From NCBI RefSeq assembly GCF_036884275.1, contig NZ_CP145607.1:2033001-2097000 (forward strand): a stretch of 64,000 bases of DNA. Reading direction: 5' to 3'. This document shows positions 8,438 through 18,443 of the stretch, in pieces; the first letter of the stretch is position 1; each line of letters opens with the position of its first letter. The notes under the pieces are model-generated. The model did no database searches. It worked only from the letters and a program-made list of their open reading frames with translations, and was not told the DNA's origin. The position numbers were made by a program, and so were the translations under genes. The DNA comes from Sphingomonas kaistensis (GTDB lineage Bacteria > Pseudomonadota > Alphaproteobacteria > Sphingomonadales > Sphingomonadaceae).

Positions 8438-8773
8438 ATGAAAAAGGCAATGATGGCGACAGTGCTCGTCGGTAGCCTCTCGCTCGGCGCTTGCGCGACG
8501 ACCGGTTACAACGATCCTTATTACGGCAATCGCAACAGCAGCACGGCGAGCCGCGCGGCAACGGGCGCTGCGGTCGGCGCGGTAGCCGGCGGCGTGGTCG
8601 GCGCGGTGGTTCCGGGCGTGTCGACGGTCGGCGGCGCGGTTGCCGGCGGTATCGCGGGCGCGGTACTCGGCGCGGTGATCAACAACCGCCAATATTATCG
8701 CGATACCCGCGGCTATTGCTATTACGTCGATCGCAACGGCCAGCCGATCTACGACAATACGGTTCGCTGCTAA
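8438..8773 (+). CDS. Glycine-zipper outer-membrane lipoprotein (17 kDa antigen-like)
   Basis: A 111-residue protein with a lipoprotein signal (MKKAMMATVLVGSLSLGAC, lipobox LGAC). A long Gly/Ala glycine-zipper stretch follows (GAAVGAVAGGVVGAVVPG, GGAVAGGIAGAVLGAV), then a short Tyr-rich end (YYRDTRGYCYYVDRNG). Such proteins are usually outer-membrane lipoproteins related to the rickettsial 17 kDa antigen / SlyB group. AGGAGA lies upstream of ATG 8438. Confidence 0.87.
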   Translation: MKKAMMATVLVGSLSLGACATTGYNDPYYGNRNSSTASRAATGAAVGAVAGGVVGAVVPGVSTVGGAVAGGIAGAVLGAVINNRQYYRDTRGYCYYVDRNGQPIYDNTVRC

Positions 8774-8780
8774 ATCGACC

Positions 8781-8813
8781 CGAGGGAGGGGTGGCAGAAG
8801 CTACCCCTCCTCG
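8781..8813 (+). terminator. Long stem-loop between glycine-zipper gene and lipA
   Basis: CGAGGGAGGGGT pairs with ACCCCTCCTCG with one bulged G and extends inward (GGC with GCT, one G-U) to an AGAA loop. It sits 7 bases after the upstream stop and 14 bases before the lipA start. No U-run follows. It is probably an attenuating or terminating hairpin. Confidence 0.5.
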
Positions 8814-8827
8814 CTACATGGCAAGCC

Positions 8828-9751
8828 ATGAACGCGCCTGCCGATCTGCCCGTCCCCAACCCCCCGCGGGTTCGCAAGCCTGACTGGATCCGGGTCAAGG
8901 CTCCGACCAGCGAAGGCTATGCCGAGACCCGGCGCCTGATGCGCAGCCTCAAGCTCGCCACCGTGTGCGAAGAGGCGGCCTGCCCCAATATCGGTGAGTG
9001 CTGGACCAAGAAGCACGCCACGGTGATGATCCTTGGCGATACCTGCACGCGGGCCTGCGCCTTCTGCAACGTCAAGACCGGCATGCCGCGCGCAGTCGAT
9101 CCGTTCGAGCCGCAGAACACCGCCATCGCCGCGGCCGAACTCGGGCTCGAGCACATCGTCGTCACCAGCGTCGATCGCGACGATCTGCCCGACGGCGGCG
9201 CCAGTCAGTTCGTCAAGGTGATCGAAGCGCTTCGCCGCGAGACGCCCAAGACAACGATCGAGATCCTCACCCCCGATTTCCGCAATAAGAGCGAGGATGC
9301 GGTGGCGCGGATCGTCGATGCGGGACCGGACGTCTACAATCACAATCTCGAGACCGTCCCGAGGCTCTATCCGACCATCCGCCCGGGCGCGCGCTATTAT
9401 GCCTCGCTGCGACTGCTGGAGAGCGTGAAGCGGCGCAATCCGGCGATCTTCACCAAGTCGGGCGTCATGGTCGGCATCGGCGAGCAGCGGCTCGAAGTGC
9501 ATCAGGTGATGGACGACATGCGCTCGGCCGACATCGATTTCCTGACCATGGGCCAGTATCTCCAGCCGACCCCGCGCCACGCGACGGTGGAGGAGTTTGT
9601 AACCCCGGACGCGTTCAAGGCCTATGGCGCCATCGCGCGGGCCAAGGGCTTCCTGCTGGTTGCCGCCTCGCCCCTGACCCGGTCGAGCTATCACGCCGGC
9701 GACGATTTCAAGAAGATGCAGGCAGCGCGCGCGGAGCGGCTCGCCCGCTAA
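8828..9751 (+). CDS. lipA: Lipoyl synthase
   Basis: A radical SAM enzyme inserting two sulfurs into protein-bound octanoyl groups to make lipoyl cofactors. Both [4Fe-4S] clusters are coded: the auxiliary one in [12 protein letters not shown] and the radical SAM one in [22 protein letters not shown] and the C-terminal RSSYHAGD, which supplies the Ser ligand of the auxiliary cluster, are intact. At 307 residues it has normal length. It is followed after 4 bases by the COQ10/RatA gene, a common alphaproteobacterial pairing. Confidence 0.98.
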   Translation: MNAPADLPVPNPPRVRKPDWIRVKAPTSEGYAETRRLMRSLKLATVCEEAACPNIGECWTKKHATVMILGDTCTRACAFCNVKTGMPRAVDPFEPQNTAIAAAELGLEHIVVTSVDRDDLPDGGASQFVKVIEALRRETPKTTIEILTPDFRNKSEDAVARIVDAGPDVYNHNLETVPRLYPTIRPGARYYASLRLLESVKRRNPAIFTKSGVMVGIGEQRLEVHQVMDDMRSADIDFLTMGQYLQPTPRHATVEEFVTPDAFKAYGAIARAKGFLLVAASPLTRSSYHAGDDFKKMQAARAERLAR

Positions 9752-9755
9752 GCTC

Positions 9756-10214
9756 ATGCCTCGTCACAGCGAACAGCGCTTCCTGCCCTATACGCCCGAC
9801 CAATTGTTCGACCTCGTCGCGGACGTGAAGCGCTATGACGAGTTCCTGCCGTGGGTCACCGCGGTCAGGGTGCGCTCATCGAGCGAGACCGAGATGGTGG
9901 CCGATCTGATCGTCGGTTTCGGTGCCTTTCGCGAGCGATTCACCAGCCGGGTGGCAAAGGAGCGGCCGGGGCGGATCACGGTCGATTATGTCGAGGGACC
10001 GCTCAAGTTTCTGCACAACGAATGGCGGTTCGAGCCTGCCGAGGGCGGCACCAATCTCGGCTTCACGGTCGATTTCGCGTTCAAGAACCGGATTTTCGAG
10101 GCGGTCGCGGGCCAGGTGTTCGATCGCGCGCTGCGCAAGATGACCAACGCCTTCGAAGAGCGGGCAAACGCGCTCTACGGTTCGAGCAATTCCAGCGCGC
10201 ACAGCGCCGCCTGA
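9756..10214 (+). CDS. COQ10/RatA-type SRPBCC (START-like) protein
   Basis: A 152-residue single SRPBCC domain of the type called ubiquinone-binding COQ10-like or RatA-like. It opens with [25 protein letters not shown], typical of the family, and ends in the long helix [28 protein letters not shown]10 homologues bind ubiquinone or its precursors and support respiration; RatA was described as an E. coli translation inhibitor. The lipA neighbour fits a respiratory role. The last 40 bases overlap the 3' end of the convergent cinA-like gene. Confidence 0.9.
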   Translation: MPRHSEQRFLPYTPDQLFDLVADVKRYDEFLPWVTAVRVRSSSETEMVADLIVGFGAFRERFTSRVAKERPGRITVDYVEGPLKFLHNEWRFEPAEGGTNLGFTVDFAFKNRIFEAVAGQVFDRALRKMTNAFEERANALYGSSNSSAHSAA

Positions 10215-10678
10215 AGCCGAACCCCCGACCGTCCGGTGGCGGCGTCGAACAATTTGGTGTCGGCGATGATCGCGTCGTCGCTTTGGCCGCGCTCGGCGCG
10301 GGCGAAGACGACGGTGCCGACGGGCTTGGCCGCGCTGCCGCCTTCGGGACCGGCGATGCCGGTGATCGCCACTGCGACATCCGCGCCCGAGCGCGCCAGC
10401 GCGCCTTTGGCCATCGCCCAGGCGGTCGCGATGCTGACCGCGCCGAAGGTGCCGAGGACGTCTTCGGACACGCCGAGCGCCGCCATCTTGGCTTCATTGG
10501 CGTAGGTCACATAGCCCGCTTCGAACACGGCGCTGCTGCCGGGCACTTCCGTGAGGGCGGCGCTGACGAGGCCGCCGGTGCAGCTTTCGGCCACCGCGAT
10601 CCGGCGTCCGGCAGCACGATTCTTCTCGATGACCTCGCGGGCCTTGTCGACAAGTTCGGATGGAAGCAGCGAGTCCAT
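10175..10678 (-). CDS. CinA C-terminal family amidohydrolase (NMN deamidase type)
   Basis: A 167-residue stand-alone CinA C-terminal domain of the PncC type, which hydrolyses nicotinamide mononucleotide to nicotinate mononucleotide in pyridine-nucleotide salvage. Hallmarks are [33 protein letters not shown] and [12 protein letters not shown]. The N-terminal COG1058 domain of full CinA is absent. It starts 10 bases after ispDF and is probably cotranscribed with it; this pairing recurs in alphaproteobacteria. Confidence 0.92.
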   Translation of the reverse strand: MDSLLPSELVDKAREVIEKNRAAGRRIAVAESCTGGLVSAALTEVPGSSAVFEAGYVTYANEAKMAALGVSEDVLGTFGAVSIATAWAMAKGALARSGADVAVAITGIAGPEGGSAAKPVGTVVFARAERGQSDDAIIADTKLFDAATGRSGVRLQAALCALELLEP

Positions 10679-10688
10679 TGGCGAACCT

Positions 10689-11828
10689 TTAGGCTGGCAG
10701 GCGGATGGTGGCGATCGCTGAGGACGCTATGCCTTCGCGGCGGCCGGTGAAACCTAGCTGTTCGGTGGTGGTCGCCTTGATGCTGACCGCATCCGGCCGA
10801 AGACCGAGGATCTCAGCCACCCGCGCCTGCATGGCGGCGCGGTGCGGGCCGACCTTGGGCGCTTCGCAAATGACCGTGCAATCGACATGATCGATGATCC
10901 CGCCCCTGGCCTCAATCAGGTCGGCGGCATGGCGAAGGAAACGATCGCTCGAAGCACCCTTCCATTGCGGATCGGACGGCGGGAAATGCTGTCCGATATC
11001 GCCCAGCGCCGCGGCACCGAGTAGAGCGTCGGTGATGGCATGCAGGACCACGTCAGCGTCGCTGTGCCCGGCAAGACCCTGTGGATGGTCGATGACGATC
11101 CCGCCCATGATCAGCGGACCGGTTCCTTCGAAGGCGTGGACGTCGAAGCCGCTGCCGGAGCGACTGATCATTCGAGCGGCAAGCATCATTTCGGCGCGTT
11201 CCCAATCTCTTGGCGACGTCAATTTGAACAGATTCTCATCCCCGGCCACGGTCGCGACCTTGAGGCCCGCATGCTGCATGACGGTGGATTCGTCGGTCGG
11301 CGCGCCCGTGCCTGCTTCGTCATAGGCGTAGCGCAGGTCCTCGAGGTGAAAGGCCTGCGGGGTCTGGATGCGAAGGAGCTGAGTGCGATTGACCGTGCCG
11401 CGGAGTTCGCTGTCGCCCTTGGCCAGCGTATCGGCGACCGGGAGCACCGGGACCGCGCCATCGGCCTTGCCCAGCGCGTCGATCAGGCGGTCGACGACCT
11501 CAGGCGGGCAGAAGGGGCGGGCGGCGTCGTGGACGAGCACGATGCCGTCCTCGATCTCGGCAAGACCCGCGCGAACGCTGTCGGCGCGCTCGGCGCCGCC
11601 GGTGATAAGGGGTCCGACGTCCAGCCCGGCGAGTGCTTCGCGGGCGAGTTCTTGCTGGCCGGCGCCGATCACGACCCTGACCGCCGTAATCCGCGGATGC
11701 CTGGCAAGCGCTTCCACCGCATGGCGAACAAGCGGTTTGCCGGCGAGACGGCGATACTGCTTGGGCGTGTCGGCGCCCATGCGGGTGCCGGAGCCGGCGG
11801 CGACGATGAGGGCGGTGACCTTGTCCAC
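10689..11828 (-). CDS. ispDF: Bifunctional IspD/IspF (MEP cytidylyltransferase / MECDP synthase)
   Basis: One 379-residue chain carrying two MEP-pathway enzymes for isoprenoid precursors. Residues 1-220 are IspD ([12 protein letters not shown], then [23 protein letters not shown]), transferring CMP to methylerythritol phosphate. Residues 222-379 are IspF ([29 protein letters not shown]), releasing CMP to give the cyclodiphosphate; its zinc ligands Asp and His are in DVH and the later HA pair. The fusion is known in alphaproteobacteria. The divergent dusB gene starts 50 bases away. Confidence 0.97.
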   Translation of the reverse strand: MDKVTALIVAAGSGTRMGADTPKQYRRLAGKPLVRHAVEALARHPRITAVRVVIGAGQQELAREALAGLDVGPLITGGAERADSVRAGLAEIEDGIVLVHDAARPFCPPEVVDRLIDALGKADGAVPVLPVADTLAKGDSELRGTVNRTQLLRIQTPQAFHLEDLRYAYDEAGTGAPTDESTVMQHAGLKVATVAGDENLFKLTSPRDWERAEMMLAARMISRSGSGFDVHAFEGTGPLIMGGIVIDHPQGLAGHSDADVVLHAITDALLGAAALGDIGQHFPPSDPQWKGASSDRFLRHAADLIEARGGIIDHVDCTVICEAPKVGPHRAAMQARVAEILGLRPDAVSIKATTTEQLGFTGRREGIASSAIATIRLPA

Positions 11829-11878
11829 GGCGCGTGCCTTGCCCCCTGCGGCCCGCTTCTGTAAAGGCGCGGGCTCCC

Positions 11879-12874
11879 ATGGACAGCTTCAAGCCTATCT
11901 CGATCGGTCCGGTCCGCATCGACGCGCCGGTCATTCTGGCACCGATGACGGGCGTCAGCGACTTGCCATTCCGCAAGATCGTCAAGCGCTTCGGCGCCGG
12001 GCTGACGGTCAGCGAGATGATCGCCAGCCAGGCCGCGATCCGCGAGACGCGGCAGAGCCTGCAAAAGGCGCTGTGGGATCCGAGTGAGGAGCCGGTCAGC
12101 CTTCAGCTCGCCGGATGCAGTCCCATCGAGATGGCCGACGCGGCGAAGCTCAACGAGCAGCGCGGCGCGGCGATCATCGACATCAACATGGGCTGCCCGG
12201 TCAAGAAGGTGGTGAACGGCGACGCCGGTTCCGCGCTGATGCGCGACCTGCCGCTGGCCGCCGCGATCATTGAGGCGACGGTCAAGGCCGTCAAAGTGCC
12301 GGTCACGGTGAAGATGCGGATGGGCTGGTGTCATGACAGTCTGAATGCGCCCGAGCTCGCGCGGATCGCCGAAGACCTTGGTGCTCAGATGATCACCGTT
12401 CACGGCCGCACCCGCAACCAGATGTACAAGGGCTCGGCCGACTGGCGCTTCGTCCGCAGCGTCAAGGAAGCGGTCAGCCTGCCGGTCATCGTCAACGGCG
12501 ACATCAACAGCCGCGAGGACGCGCGCGAGGCTTTGGCTCAGTCGGGCGCTGACGGTGTGATGATCGGTCGTGGAGCCTATGGCCGGCCGTGGCTGCTGGG
12601 GCAGGTGCTGGCCGATCTGGCGGGTGGCGAGCGACCCGATCCAACCATGGACGAACAGCTGGCGATCATCCTCGAGCAATATGACGCCATGCAGTCACTC
12701 TACGGCGCGCACACCGGCGTGAATCTCGCCCGCAAGCATATCGGCTGGTATACCAAGGGTTTGCACGGGTCGGCCGAATTCCGGCAGAAGGTCAATACGA
12801 TCGACGACCCCAAGATGGTGGTGCAGATGCTGCGCGACTTTTACGCGCCGTGGCTGAGCAAGGCGGCGGCCTGA
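11879..12874 (+). CDS. dusB: tRNA-dihydrouridine synthase B
   Basis: An FMN-dependent TIM-barrel enzyme reducing uridines to dihydrouridine in tRNA. The 331-residue protein shows ILAPMTGVSDLPFR, INMGCPVKKV with the catalytic Cys, VKMRMGW, TVHGRTRNQMY and the FMN phosphate motif (VNGDI, MIGRGAYGRPWLLGQ). ATG 11879 gives the usual start (MDSFKPISIGPV); the frame is open 15 codons earlier. dusB (nifR3) heads the nitrogen-regulation block in many alphaproteobacteria. Here ntrY follows directly after an 89-base gap. Confidence 0.97.
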   Translation: MDSFKPISIGPVRIDAPVILAPMTGVSDLPFRKIVKRFGAGLTVSEMIASQAAIRETRQSLQKALWDPSEEPVSLQLAGCSPIEMADAAKLNEQRGAAIIDINMGCPVKKVVNGDAGSALMRDLPLAAAIIEATVKAVKVPVTVKMRMGWCHDSLNAPELARIAEDLGAQMITVHGRTRNQMYKGSADWRFVRSVKEAVSLPVIVNGDINSREDAREALAQSGADGVMIGRGAYGRPWLLGQVLADLAGGERPDPTMDEQLAIILEQYDAMQSLYGAHTGVNLARKHIGWYTKGLHGSAEFRQKVNTIDDPKMVVQMLRDFYAPWLSKAAA

Positions 12875-12963
12875 GCGGTTCGCCGGGTCGAGCCGAAAGA
12901 AAGTTAACGCCGACCGCCACAAACTGTGTTCTTTGCGCCACAAGTCCATGCTAGGGCCTTTTC

Positions 12964-15210
12964 ATGGATGCCCGCTCGTCCGCTTCCACCCTTGATCAGC
13001 CGCCCAGCCTGAAGCGCTGGCTGGTGACCGAACGGGCGAACGGTCGCTTTTACCGCGTTCTGGAACTGGTTGCCGCTGCCCTGCTTCTCGTGATGCTGGG
13101 GTCGAGCTATGCGACGCTGGCGCGCGGCGACCCGACCGAGATGGCCTCGCCGCCGCTGATTGCGCTGCTGCTGGTCGGCAACCTGATCCCCGCGATCCTG
13201 TTGATGGTGTTGCTGACGCGGCGCCTTGCCGTGAAACGCGCGGCGCAAGGCGAGCTCGGCACCGGCTTGCTACACACCCGGCTGGTGGCGTTGTTCTCGA
13301 TCATTGCCGCCGTGCCGACGGTGCTGGTCGCCATTTTCGCTTCCTTTCTGCTGCAATCGGGATTGGAATTCTGGTTTTCGAACAAGGCGCGGGGCATGCT
13401 GGAGAACAGCGTGCAGATTGCCCGGGGGGCCTATCAGCAGGAAGTCGACCGGGTGGCGGCCGAGACGACGACCATGGCGGTCGACGTCGTTCGCATCCTG
13501 CTGCCGCGTTATTCGCTCGACGACATCCGCTTCGCCGACGCCTTTGCCCGCTCGCAGGTGCTTCCGCGTAACCTCAGCGAAGCCATCATCTTCACCGTCG
13601 GCGATGACGGCGAGGTGCGCACGCAGGTCCTGATCAATCCCTACGACCGACCGCTGGACCGGCTCATCACGCCGGCCAAGTTGAAGCAGCTCGAGGGGCG
13701 GGAATGGGTCGAGGTCAATTCCGGCGACCGGGTCGGGACACTGACTCGCATTCCCGAAAGCGACGGGCTGTATCTTTATTCGGCGCGGGTGTTCGAGCCT
13801 GCGCTCAAGCAACAGCTCGACCGGGCCGACAGCGTGCTGATCGATTATCGGACGCTTCAGGAACGGGCGCGGCTGTATCAGCTGCGCTTCAATGCTGCGT
13901 TGCTGCTCGGCTCGCTGATCATCGTCGGGCTGGCGATCGTTGTCGCGCTGCGGCTGGCCGATCGGCTGGTACGGCCGCTCGGCGGATTGGTGACCGCTGC
14001 CGGGCGGGTGGAAGAAGGCGACTTTTCGGCCCGCGTGGCGGTCAATCGCAAGGACGACGAGATCGGGGTTCTGGCGGCTGCCTTTAACCGCATGACCAGT
14101 CGTCTCGAAGAGCAGACCGGCGCGCTGAAAGCCGTGAATACGCAGCTCGATACGCGGCGTGCCTTCATCGAGGCGGTGCTGGGGTCGGTGACTGCTGGCG
14201 TCATCGCGCTCGACAACGAGCGCCGCATCCTGCTCACCAATCGCTCGGCGGAGGCCCTGCTTCAGCATGGCGCCGAGGGAATCGAGGAGCGCGCGCTGCA
14301 CGAGGTCAGCCATGAGCTCGAGGAGTTTCTCTGCGGTGATCAGCGCGAGGCCGATGTGCTGGTCCGGGCCGAGGGCGGGCAGCGGACTCTGGCGGTCAAG
14401 CGCGTGCGCTATGCCGATGGCTGGGTGCTGACCTTCGACGACATCACCGAGCAGCTCGCCGATCAGCGCCGGGCGGCCTGGTCCGACATTGCGCGGCGCA
14501 TCGCGCATGAGATCAAGAACCCGCTGACCCCGATCCAGCTTGCCGCCGAGCGCATTCAGCGTCGGTTTGGCAAGGAAGTGCAAAGCGATCCCGAAACCTT
14601 CGGGCGACTTACCGAAACCATCGTCCGCCAGGTCGGCGACCTGCGCCGGATGGTCGACGAATTCAGCAATTTCGCGCGGATGCCCAAACCGAAATTCAAG
14701 GACGAGAACGTCCACGATATCGCTCGCACCAGCCTCTTCCTGCACGAAGTGGCGCATCCGGAAATCACCTTCACGCTCGATCCGCCGCAGGGCGATATCC
14801 GCATGATCTGCGATCGCGGTCAGCTTGGTCAGGCCCTGACCAATGTCGTGAAGAATGCGGTGGAAGCGATTGAAAGCAGGCGTAATCGCGGTGAGCACAG
14901 CCTTGAAGGCGATCGCATCGCCATGCGTTTGGCGAAGGACGAGCGGCAGCTGGTGATGGACCTGACCGACACCGGTATCGGCCTGCCTGAGGATCGCGAA
15001 CGACTGACCGAACCTTATATGACGACGCGGGTGCGGGGCACCGGTCTTGGCCTCGCCATCGTCAAGAAGATCGTCGAGGAGCATGGCGGCGAGATCGCCT
15101 TTCTCGACCGCGCAGGCGGCGGCACCCATGTCCGCATCGCCTTTGACCTTGCCCGCCTGGCCCTCCTGGCCGAGGCGGCCGAACAATCCCAAGACGAGGA
15201 GTCAGCCTAA
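12964..15210 (+). CDS. ntrY: Sensor histidine kinase NtrY
   Basis: A 748-residue membrane kinase. Three membrane helices lie within residues 28-135, then a periplasmic loop of about 170 residues, a fourth helix near 308-330 and a HAMP linker ([14 protein letters not shown]). A PAS domain follows ([20 protein letters not shown]), then the HisKA dimerisation helix with phospho-acceptor His near residue 515 ([13 protein letters not shown]). The HATPase motifs are [17 protein letters not shown] and [18 protein letters not shown]. NtrY phosphorylates NtrX; the pair is tied to nitrogen, redox or envelope control in alphaproteobacteria. It is one base from ntrX. Confidence 0.96.
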   Translation: MDARSSASTLDQPPSLKRWLVTERANGRFYRVLELVAAALLLVMLGSSYATLARGDPTEMASPPLIALLLVGNLIPAILLMVLLTRRLAVKRAAQGELGTGLLHTRLVALFSIIAAVPTVLVAIFASFLLQSGLEFWFSNKARGMLENSVQIARGAYQQEVDRVAAETTTMAVDVVRILLPRYSLDDIRFADAFARSQVLPRNLSEAIIFTVGDDGEVRTQVLINPYDRPLDRLITPAKLKQLEGREWVEVNSGDRVGTLTRIPESDGLYLYSARVFEPALKQQLDRADSVLIDYRTLQERARLYQLRFNAALLLGSLIIVGLAIVVALRLADRLVRPLGGLVTAAGRVEEGDFSARVAVNRKDDEIGVLAAAFNRMTSRLEEQTGALKAVNTQLDTRRAFIEAVLGSVTAGVIALDNERRILLTNRSAEALLQHGAEGIEERALHEVSHELEEFLCGDQREADVLVRAEGGQRTLAVKRVRYADGWVLTFDDITEQLADQRRAAWSDIARRIAHEIKNPLTPIQLAAERIQRRFGKEVQSDPETFGRLTETIVRQVGDLRRMVDEFSNFARMPKPKFKDENVHDIARTSLFLHEVAHPEITFTLDPPQGDIRMICDRGQLGQALTNVVKNAVEAIESRRNRGEHSLEGDRIAMRLAKDERQLVMDLTDTGIGLPEDRERLTEPYMTTRVRGTGLGLAIVKKIVEEHGGEIAFLDRAGGGTHVRIAFDLARLALLAEAAEQSQDEESA

Positions 15211-15211
15211 G

Positions 15212-16603
15212 ATGGCACTTGAAGTGCTGGTGGTCGACGATGAGGCCGACATTCGTGAACTGGTTGCCGGCGTGCTCGAGGATGAGGGCTATGCCGTTCG
15301 CTCCGCCGCCAATTCGACCGAAGCGCTGGACGCGATCGAAAGCCGCCGCCCGAGCCTCGTGCTGCTCGACGTGTGGCTGCAAGGCTCGCGGATGGACGGG
15401 TTGCAGATCCTCGCCGAGGTGAAGCGGCGCGACCCTTCGCTACCGGTGCTGATGATCAGCGGTCACGGCAATCTCGACACCGCGGTGGCCGCGATCCGTG
15501 AGGGCGCGATCGACTTCATCGAAAAACCGTTCGAGGCGAGCCGCCTTCTTCATCTCGTCGGCCGCGCGACCGAGACCGATCGCCTCCGCCGCGAAAACGC
15601 CGACCTGAAGCTGCGGGTCGGGACCGAGGATCAGCTCAACGGCTCGTCGATCGCGATCAACACCGTGCGCGCGACCCTGAAGCGGGTGGCGCCGACCGGC
15701 AGCCGGGTGCTGATCACCGGCCCGGCAGGCGTGGGCAAGGAGATTGCCGCGCGCACCATTCACAATTGGAGCACGCGGGCGTCAGGTCCCTTTGTCACCG
15801 TCGCCGCTGCTCGCATGGATCCGGACCGGGTCGAGGAAGAGTTGTTCGGCTCTGAGAACGACGGCGTCGCCCGTCCTGGTTTCCTTGAGCAGGCGCATGG
15901 CGGGACCCTGTTCCTCGACGAGATCGCCGATATGCCGCTCACCACGCAGGGCAAGATCCTGCGGGTGCTCACGGACCAGAGCTTCACGCGTGTCGGTGGG
16001 CAGCGTCCGGTCAAGGTCGACGTGCGCGTTCTTTCGGCCACCTCGCGCAACCTGTCGGAGGAAATCGCCGCAGGACGTTTTCGCGAGGACCTTTATTACC
16101 GCCTCAATGTGGTTCCAGTTCGCATCCCGCCCCTGCGCGAGCGACGCGAGGATATTCCGGAGCTCAGCACGCATTATCTCGCCCGTTTCGCCACCGAGCG
16201 CCGAATGCCGCCGCCCAACCTGTCTGACGAAGCGCTGGCCGCACTCCAGGCACATGACTGGCCGGGCAACGTCCGCCAGCTTCGCAACATCATCGAACGC
16301 ACGGTGATCATGGCCCCGGGCGATCGGCTGGCGCGGATCGACGTCGACATGCTGCCGACCGAAGTGCTCGACAGCGGCGGTTCGGGCGGGCTGTCGTCGG
16401 CGACGCTGTCGATCATGGGCTCGCCCCTGCGCGAAGCGCGCGAGAGCTTCGAACGCGAATATCTCCGCGTCCAGATCCGCCGTTTTTCGGGGAACATCAG
16501 CCGCACGGCGAGTTTCATCGGGATGGAGCGCTCAGCCCTGCACCGAAAGCTCAAGGCGCTCGGCCTCGGCGACAAGGGACAGAATGGCGAGGAGGAGCGT
16601 TAA
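15212..16603 (+). CDS. ntrX: NtrC-family response regulator NtrX lacking a GAFTGA loop
   Basis: A 463-residue response regulator: receiver domain (VVDDEADIRELV, phospho-Asp in LVLLDVWL, MISGHGN, EKPF), AAA+ domain and a Fis-type helix-turn-helix (NISRTASFIGMERSALHRKLKALG). The AAA+ part has Walker A GPAGVGKE, Walker B GGTLFLDEIADM and a R-E-DLYYRLNV segment. The sigma-54 contact loop GAFTGA is absent: between ELFGSEN and the GFLEQAHGG helix one reads only DGVARP. It therefore probably does not activate sigma-54 RNA polymerase and may act as a repressor or sigma-70 activator. It starts one base past ntrY; hfq follows after 41 bases. Confidence 0.95.
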   Translation: MALEVLVVDDEADIRELVAGVLEDEGYAVRSAANSTEALDAIESRRPSLVLLDVWLQGSRMDGLQILAEVKRRDPSLPVLMISGHGNLDTAVAAIREGAIDFIEKPFEASRLLHLVGRATETDRLRRENADLKLRVGTEDQLNGSSIAINTVRATLKRVAPTGSRVLITGPAGVGKEIAARTIHNWSTRASGPFVTVAAARMDPDRVEEELFGSENDGVARPGFLEQAHGGTLFLDEIADMPLTTQGKILRVLTDQSFTRVGGQRPVKVDVRVLSATSRNLSEEIAAGRFREDLYYRLNVVPVRIPPLRERREDIPELSTHYLARFATERRMPPPNLSDEALAALQAHDWPGNVRQLRNIIERTVIMAPGDRLARIDVDMLPTEVLDSGGSGGLSSATLSIMGSPLREARESFEREYLRVQIRRFSGNISRTASFIGMERSALHRKLKALGLGDKGQNGEEER

Positions 16604-16644
16604 CACTGCAAAGCTCGCAACGATAATAAGAAGAACAGCAAGCA

Positions 16645-17142
16645 ATGCCGTCCAAGTCGCTCAGTTTACAGGATCATTTTCTCAACAGCCTTCGCCGCTC
16701 CAAAACGCCCGTCACTATCTTCCTGGTCAAGGGTGTGAAGTTGACGGGGGTGATCACTTGGTTCGACGCTTTTTCGCTGCTGCTTCGACGCGAGGGCGTG
16801 GCGCAGCTTATCTACAAGCACGCGATGTCGACCATCCTGCCGGCCGAGACCCCAACCGACATCGATCTCGCCAGCTTTCGTGGTGACGGGCTGGAAGAGG
16901 GGAGGGCGACGCTGCAGGACCTGTTCCTTGCCGCCGCCATCCACGAGCGCGCGGCGATGACGGTGTTCCTAGTGAATGGTGTCATGCTGCAGGGCGAAGT
17001 GGTGGCCTTCAATCGTTTCTCGATGCTGCTTGGCCGCGGCAATCAGGTGCAGCTCGTCTACAAGCATGCGGTGTCCACCATGCAGCCGGCGCATTCGCTC
17101 CAACTCGGCGCAGCGGATCCTGACGGCGGGGAGGGCGAATGA
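16645..17142 (+). CDS. hfq: Tandem-domain RNA chaperone Hfq
   Basis: A 165-residue Hfq made of two Sm-like domains in one chain. Domain 1 (residues about 6-68) has [14 protein letters not shown] and [11 protein letters not shown]; domain 2 (about 88-150) has [14 protein letters not shown] and [11 protein letters not shown]. Both keep the proximal-face Gln (Q9, Q91) and the YKHA motif that binds U-rich 3' ends. Only domain 1 keeps the rim arginine pair (LRR); domain 2 has HER. A pseudo-hexamer would need three chains. Tandem Hfq is known in sphingomonads. The TGA overlaps the hflX start (ATGA). Confidence 0.97.
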   Translation: MPSKSLSLQDHFLNSLRRSKTPVTIFLVKGVKLTGVITWFDAFSLLLRREGVAQLIYKHAMSTILPAETPTDIDLASFRGDGLEEGRATLQDLFLAAAIHERAAMTVFLVNGVMLQGEVVAFNRFSMLLGRGNQVQLVYKHAVSTMQPAHSLQLGAADPDGGEGE

Positions 17143-18443
17143 GCACCGGGTTCGATCGCGCCGGCGGCGACGGCCTGCGCCGCGGCGAGCGCGCGCTGGT
17201 AGTGCTGCCCGATCGATCGAGCGAGCCTAATGCGCGGACCACCGACGCTCGGCTCGAAGAAGCGGCGGGGCTGGCCGAGGCGATCAGTCTCGATGTCGCT
17301 GACCGTGTGTACTTTCGCATCCGCCAGCCGCGTCCCGCTACCTTGTTCGGCAAGGGGCAAGTGGAAGAGATTGCGGCACGCGCCGAGGCGGCCGAGGCCA
17401 AGGTACTGGTGGTCGATGCCGCTCTAACCCCAGTGCAGCAGAAGAACCTCGAAGATGGGACTAAAGCCAAGGTCATCGACCGCACCGGCCTGATCCTCGA
17501 AATCTTCGGCGAGCGTGCGGCGACCGCCGAAGGCCGGCTTCAGGTCGAGCTCGCCCATCTCGACTATCAGGCGGGGAGGCTGGTGCGCAGCTGGACCCAC
17601 CTCGAACGGCAGCGCGGCGGCTTCGGCTTTCTTGGCGGGCCTGGCGAAACCCAGATCGAGGCCGACCGCCGCCTGATCCGCGACCGGATGGCACGGATCC
17701 GCAAGGAACTGGAGCAGGTGAAGCGCACCCGCGCACTGCACCGCGACCGCCGCAAGCGTGCGCCGTGGCCGGTGATCGCGCTGGTCGGCTATACCAATGC
17801 GGGCAAATCGACGCTGTTCAACCGGCTGACGAAGGCGGCCGTGCTGGCCGAAGACCTGCTCTTCGCGACGCTCGATCCGACCATGCGCGAGATCCAGCTG
17901 CCGGGGTTCGACAAGGCGATTTTGTCCGACACGGTGGGGTTCGTTTCCAATCTTCCGACCGAACTGGTCGCGGCCTTTCGGGCAACATTGGAAGAAGTGG
18001 CTTCGGCCGACCTCATTCTTCACGTCCGAGATATCCATCACCCGGACAGCGACGCTCAGAAGACCGATGTCGAACAGGTGCTGACCAGCCTTGGGCTTGG
18101 GGAAGGGGACGGGGGCCCGCCCCGGCTGGAGGTATGGAATAAGATAGACCTGCTGGGCGGTGACGATCAGGAAGCGGTGCTGAACGAGGCCGCGCGGCGT
18201 GACGATGTGGTGACGCTCTCGGCGTTGAGCGGGGAGGGGACGGACGGCCTGTTCACGCGGATGGGTCAAATGCTGCGCGAAGGCGCCAGTGTGCATCATC
18301 TGCGGCTGCCGGCGGGGGATGGCCAGCGGATCGCCTGGCTGCATCGCAGCGGCGAGGTTCTGGACAGCCGTTCCGAAGGGGACGAGATGTTCTTGGCGGT
18401 GCGCCTGTCGCCCGAAAACTGGCAGCGCTGGCAGTCGCTCTAG
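17139..18443 (+). CDS. hflX: Ribosome-associated GTPase HflX
   Basis: A 434-residue GTPase that splits stalled or hibernating 70S ribosomes, notably after heat stress. It shows the N-terminal HflX domain ([46 protein letters not shown]), the glycine-rich linker ([15 protein letters not shown]) and the G domain with G1 [13 protein letters not shown]3 [10 protein letters not shown] and G4 NKIDLL. Its start overlaps the hfq stop (ATGA), the classical hfq-hflX coupling. The last four bases overlap the convergent trmL gene. Confidence 0.97.
   Translation: MSTGFDRAGGDGLRRGERALVVLPDRSSEPNARTTDARLEEAAGLAEAISLDVADRVYFRIRQPRPATLFGKGQVEEIAARAEAAEAKVLVVDAALTPVQQKNLEDGTKAKVIDRTGLILEIFGERAATAEGRLQVELAHLDYQAGRLVRSWTHLERQRGGFGFLGGPGETQIEADRRLIRDRMARIRKELEQVKRTRALHRDRRKRAPWPVIALVGYTNAGKSTLFNRLTKAAVLAEDLLFATLDPTMREIQLPGFDKAILSDTVGFVSNLPTELVAAFRATLEEVASADLILHVRDIHHPDSDAQKTDVEQVLTSLGLGEGDGGPPRLEVWNKIDLLGGDDQEAVLNEAARRDDVVTLSALSGEGTDGLFTRMGQMLREGASVHHLRLPAGDGQRIAWLHRSGEVLDSRSEGDEMFLAVRLSPENWQRWQSL

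Noticed and set aside
13270..15192. 640-codon open frame antisense to ntrY
   Set aside because: Shadow of a well-supported histidine kinase; Arg/His/Gln-rich translation without motifs.
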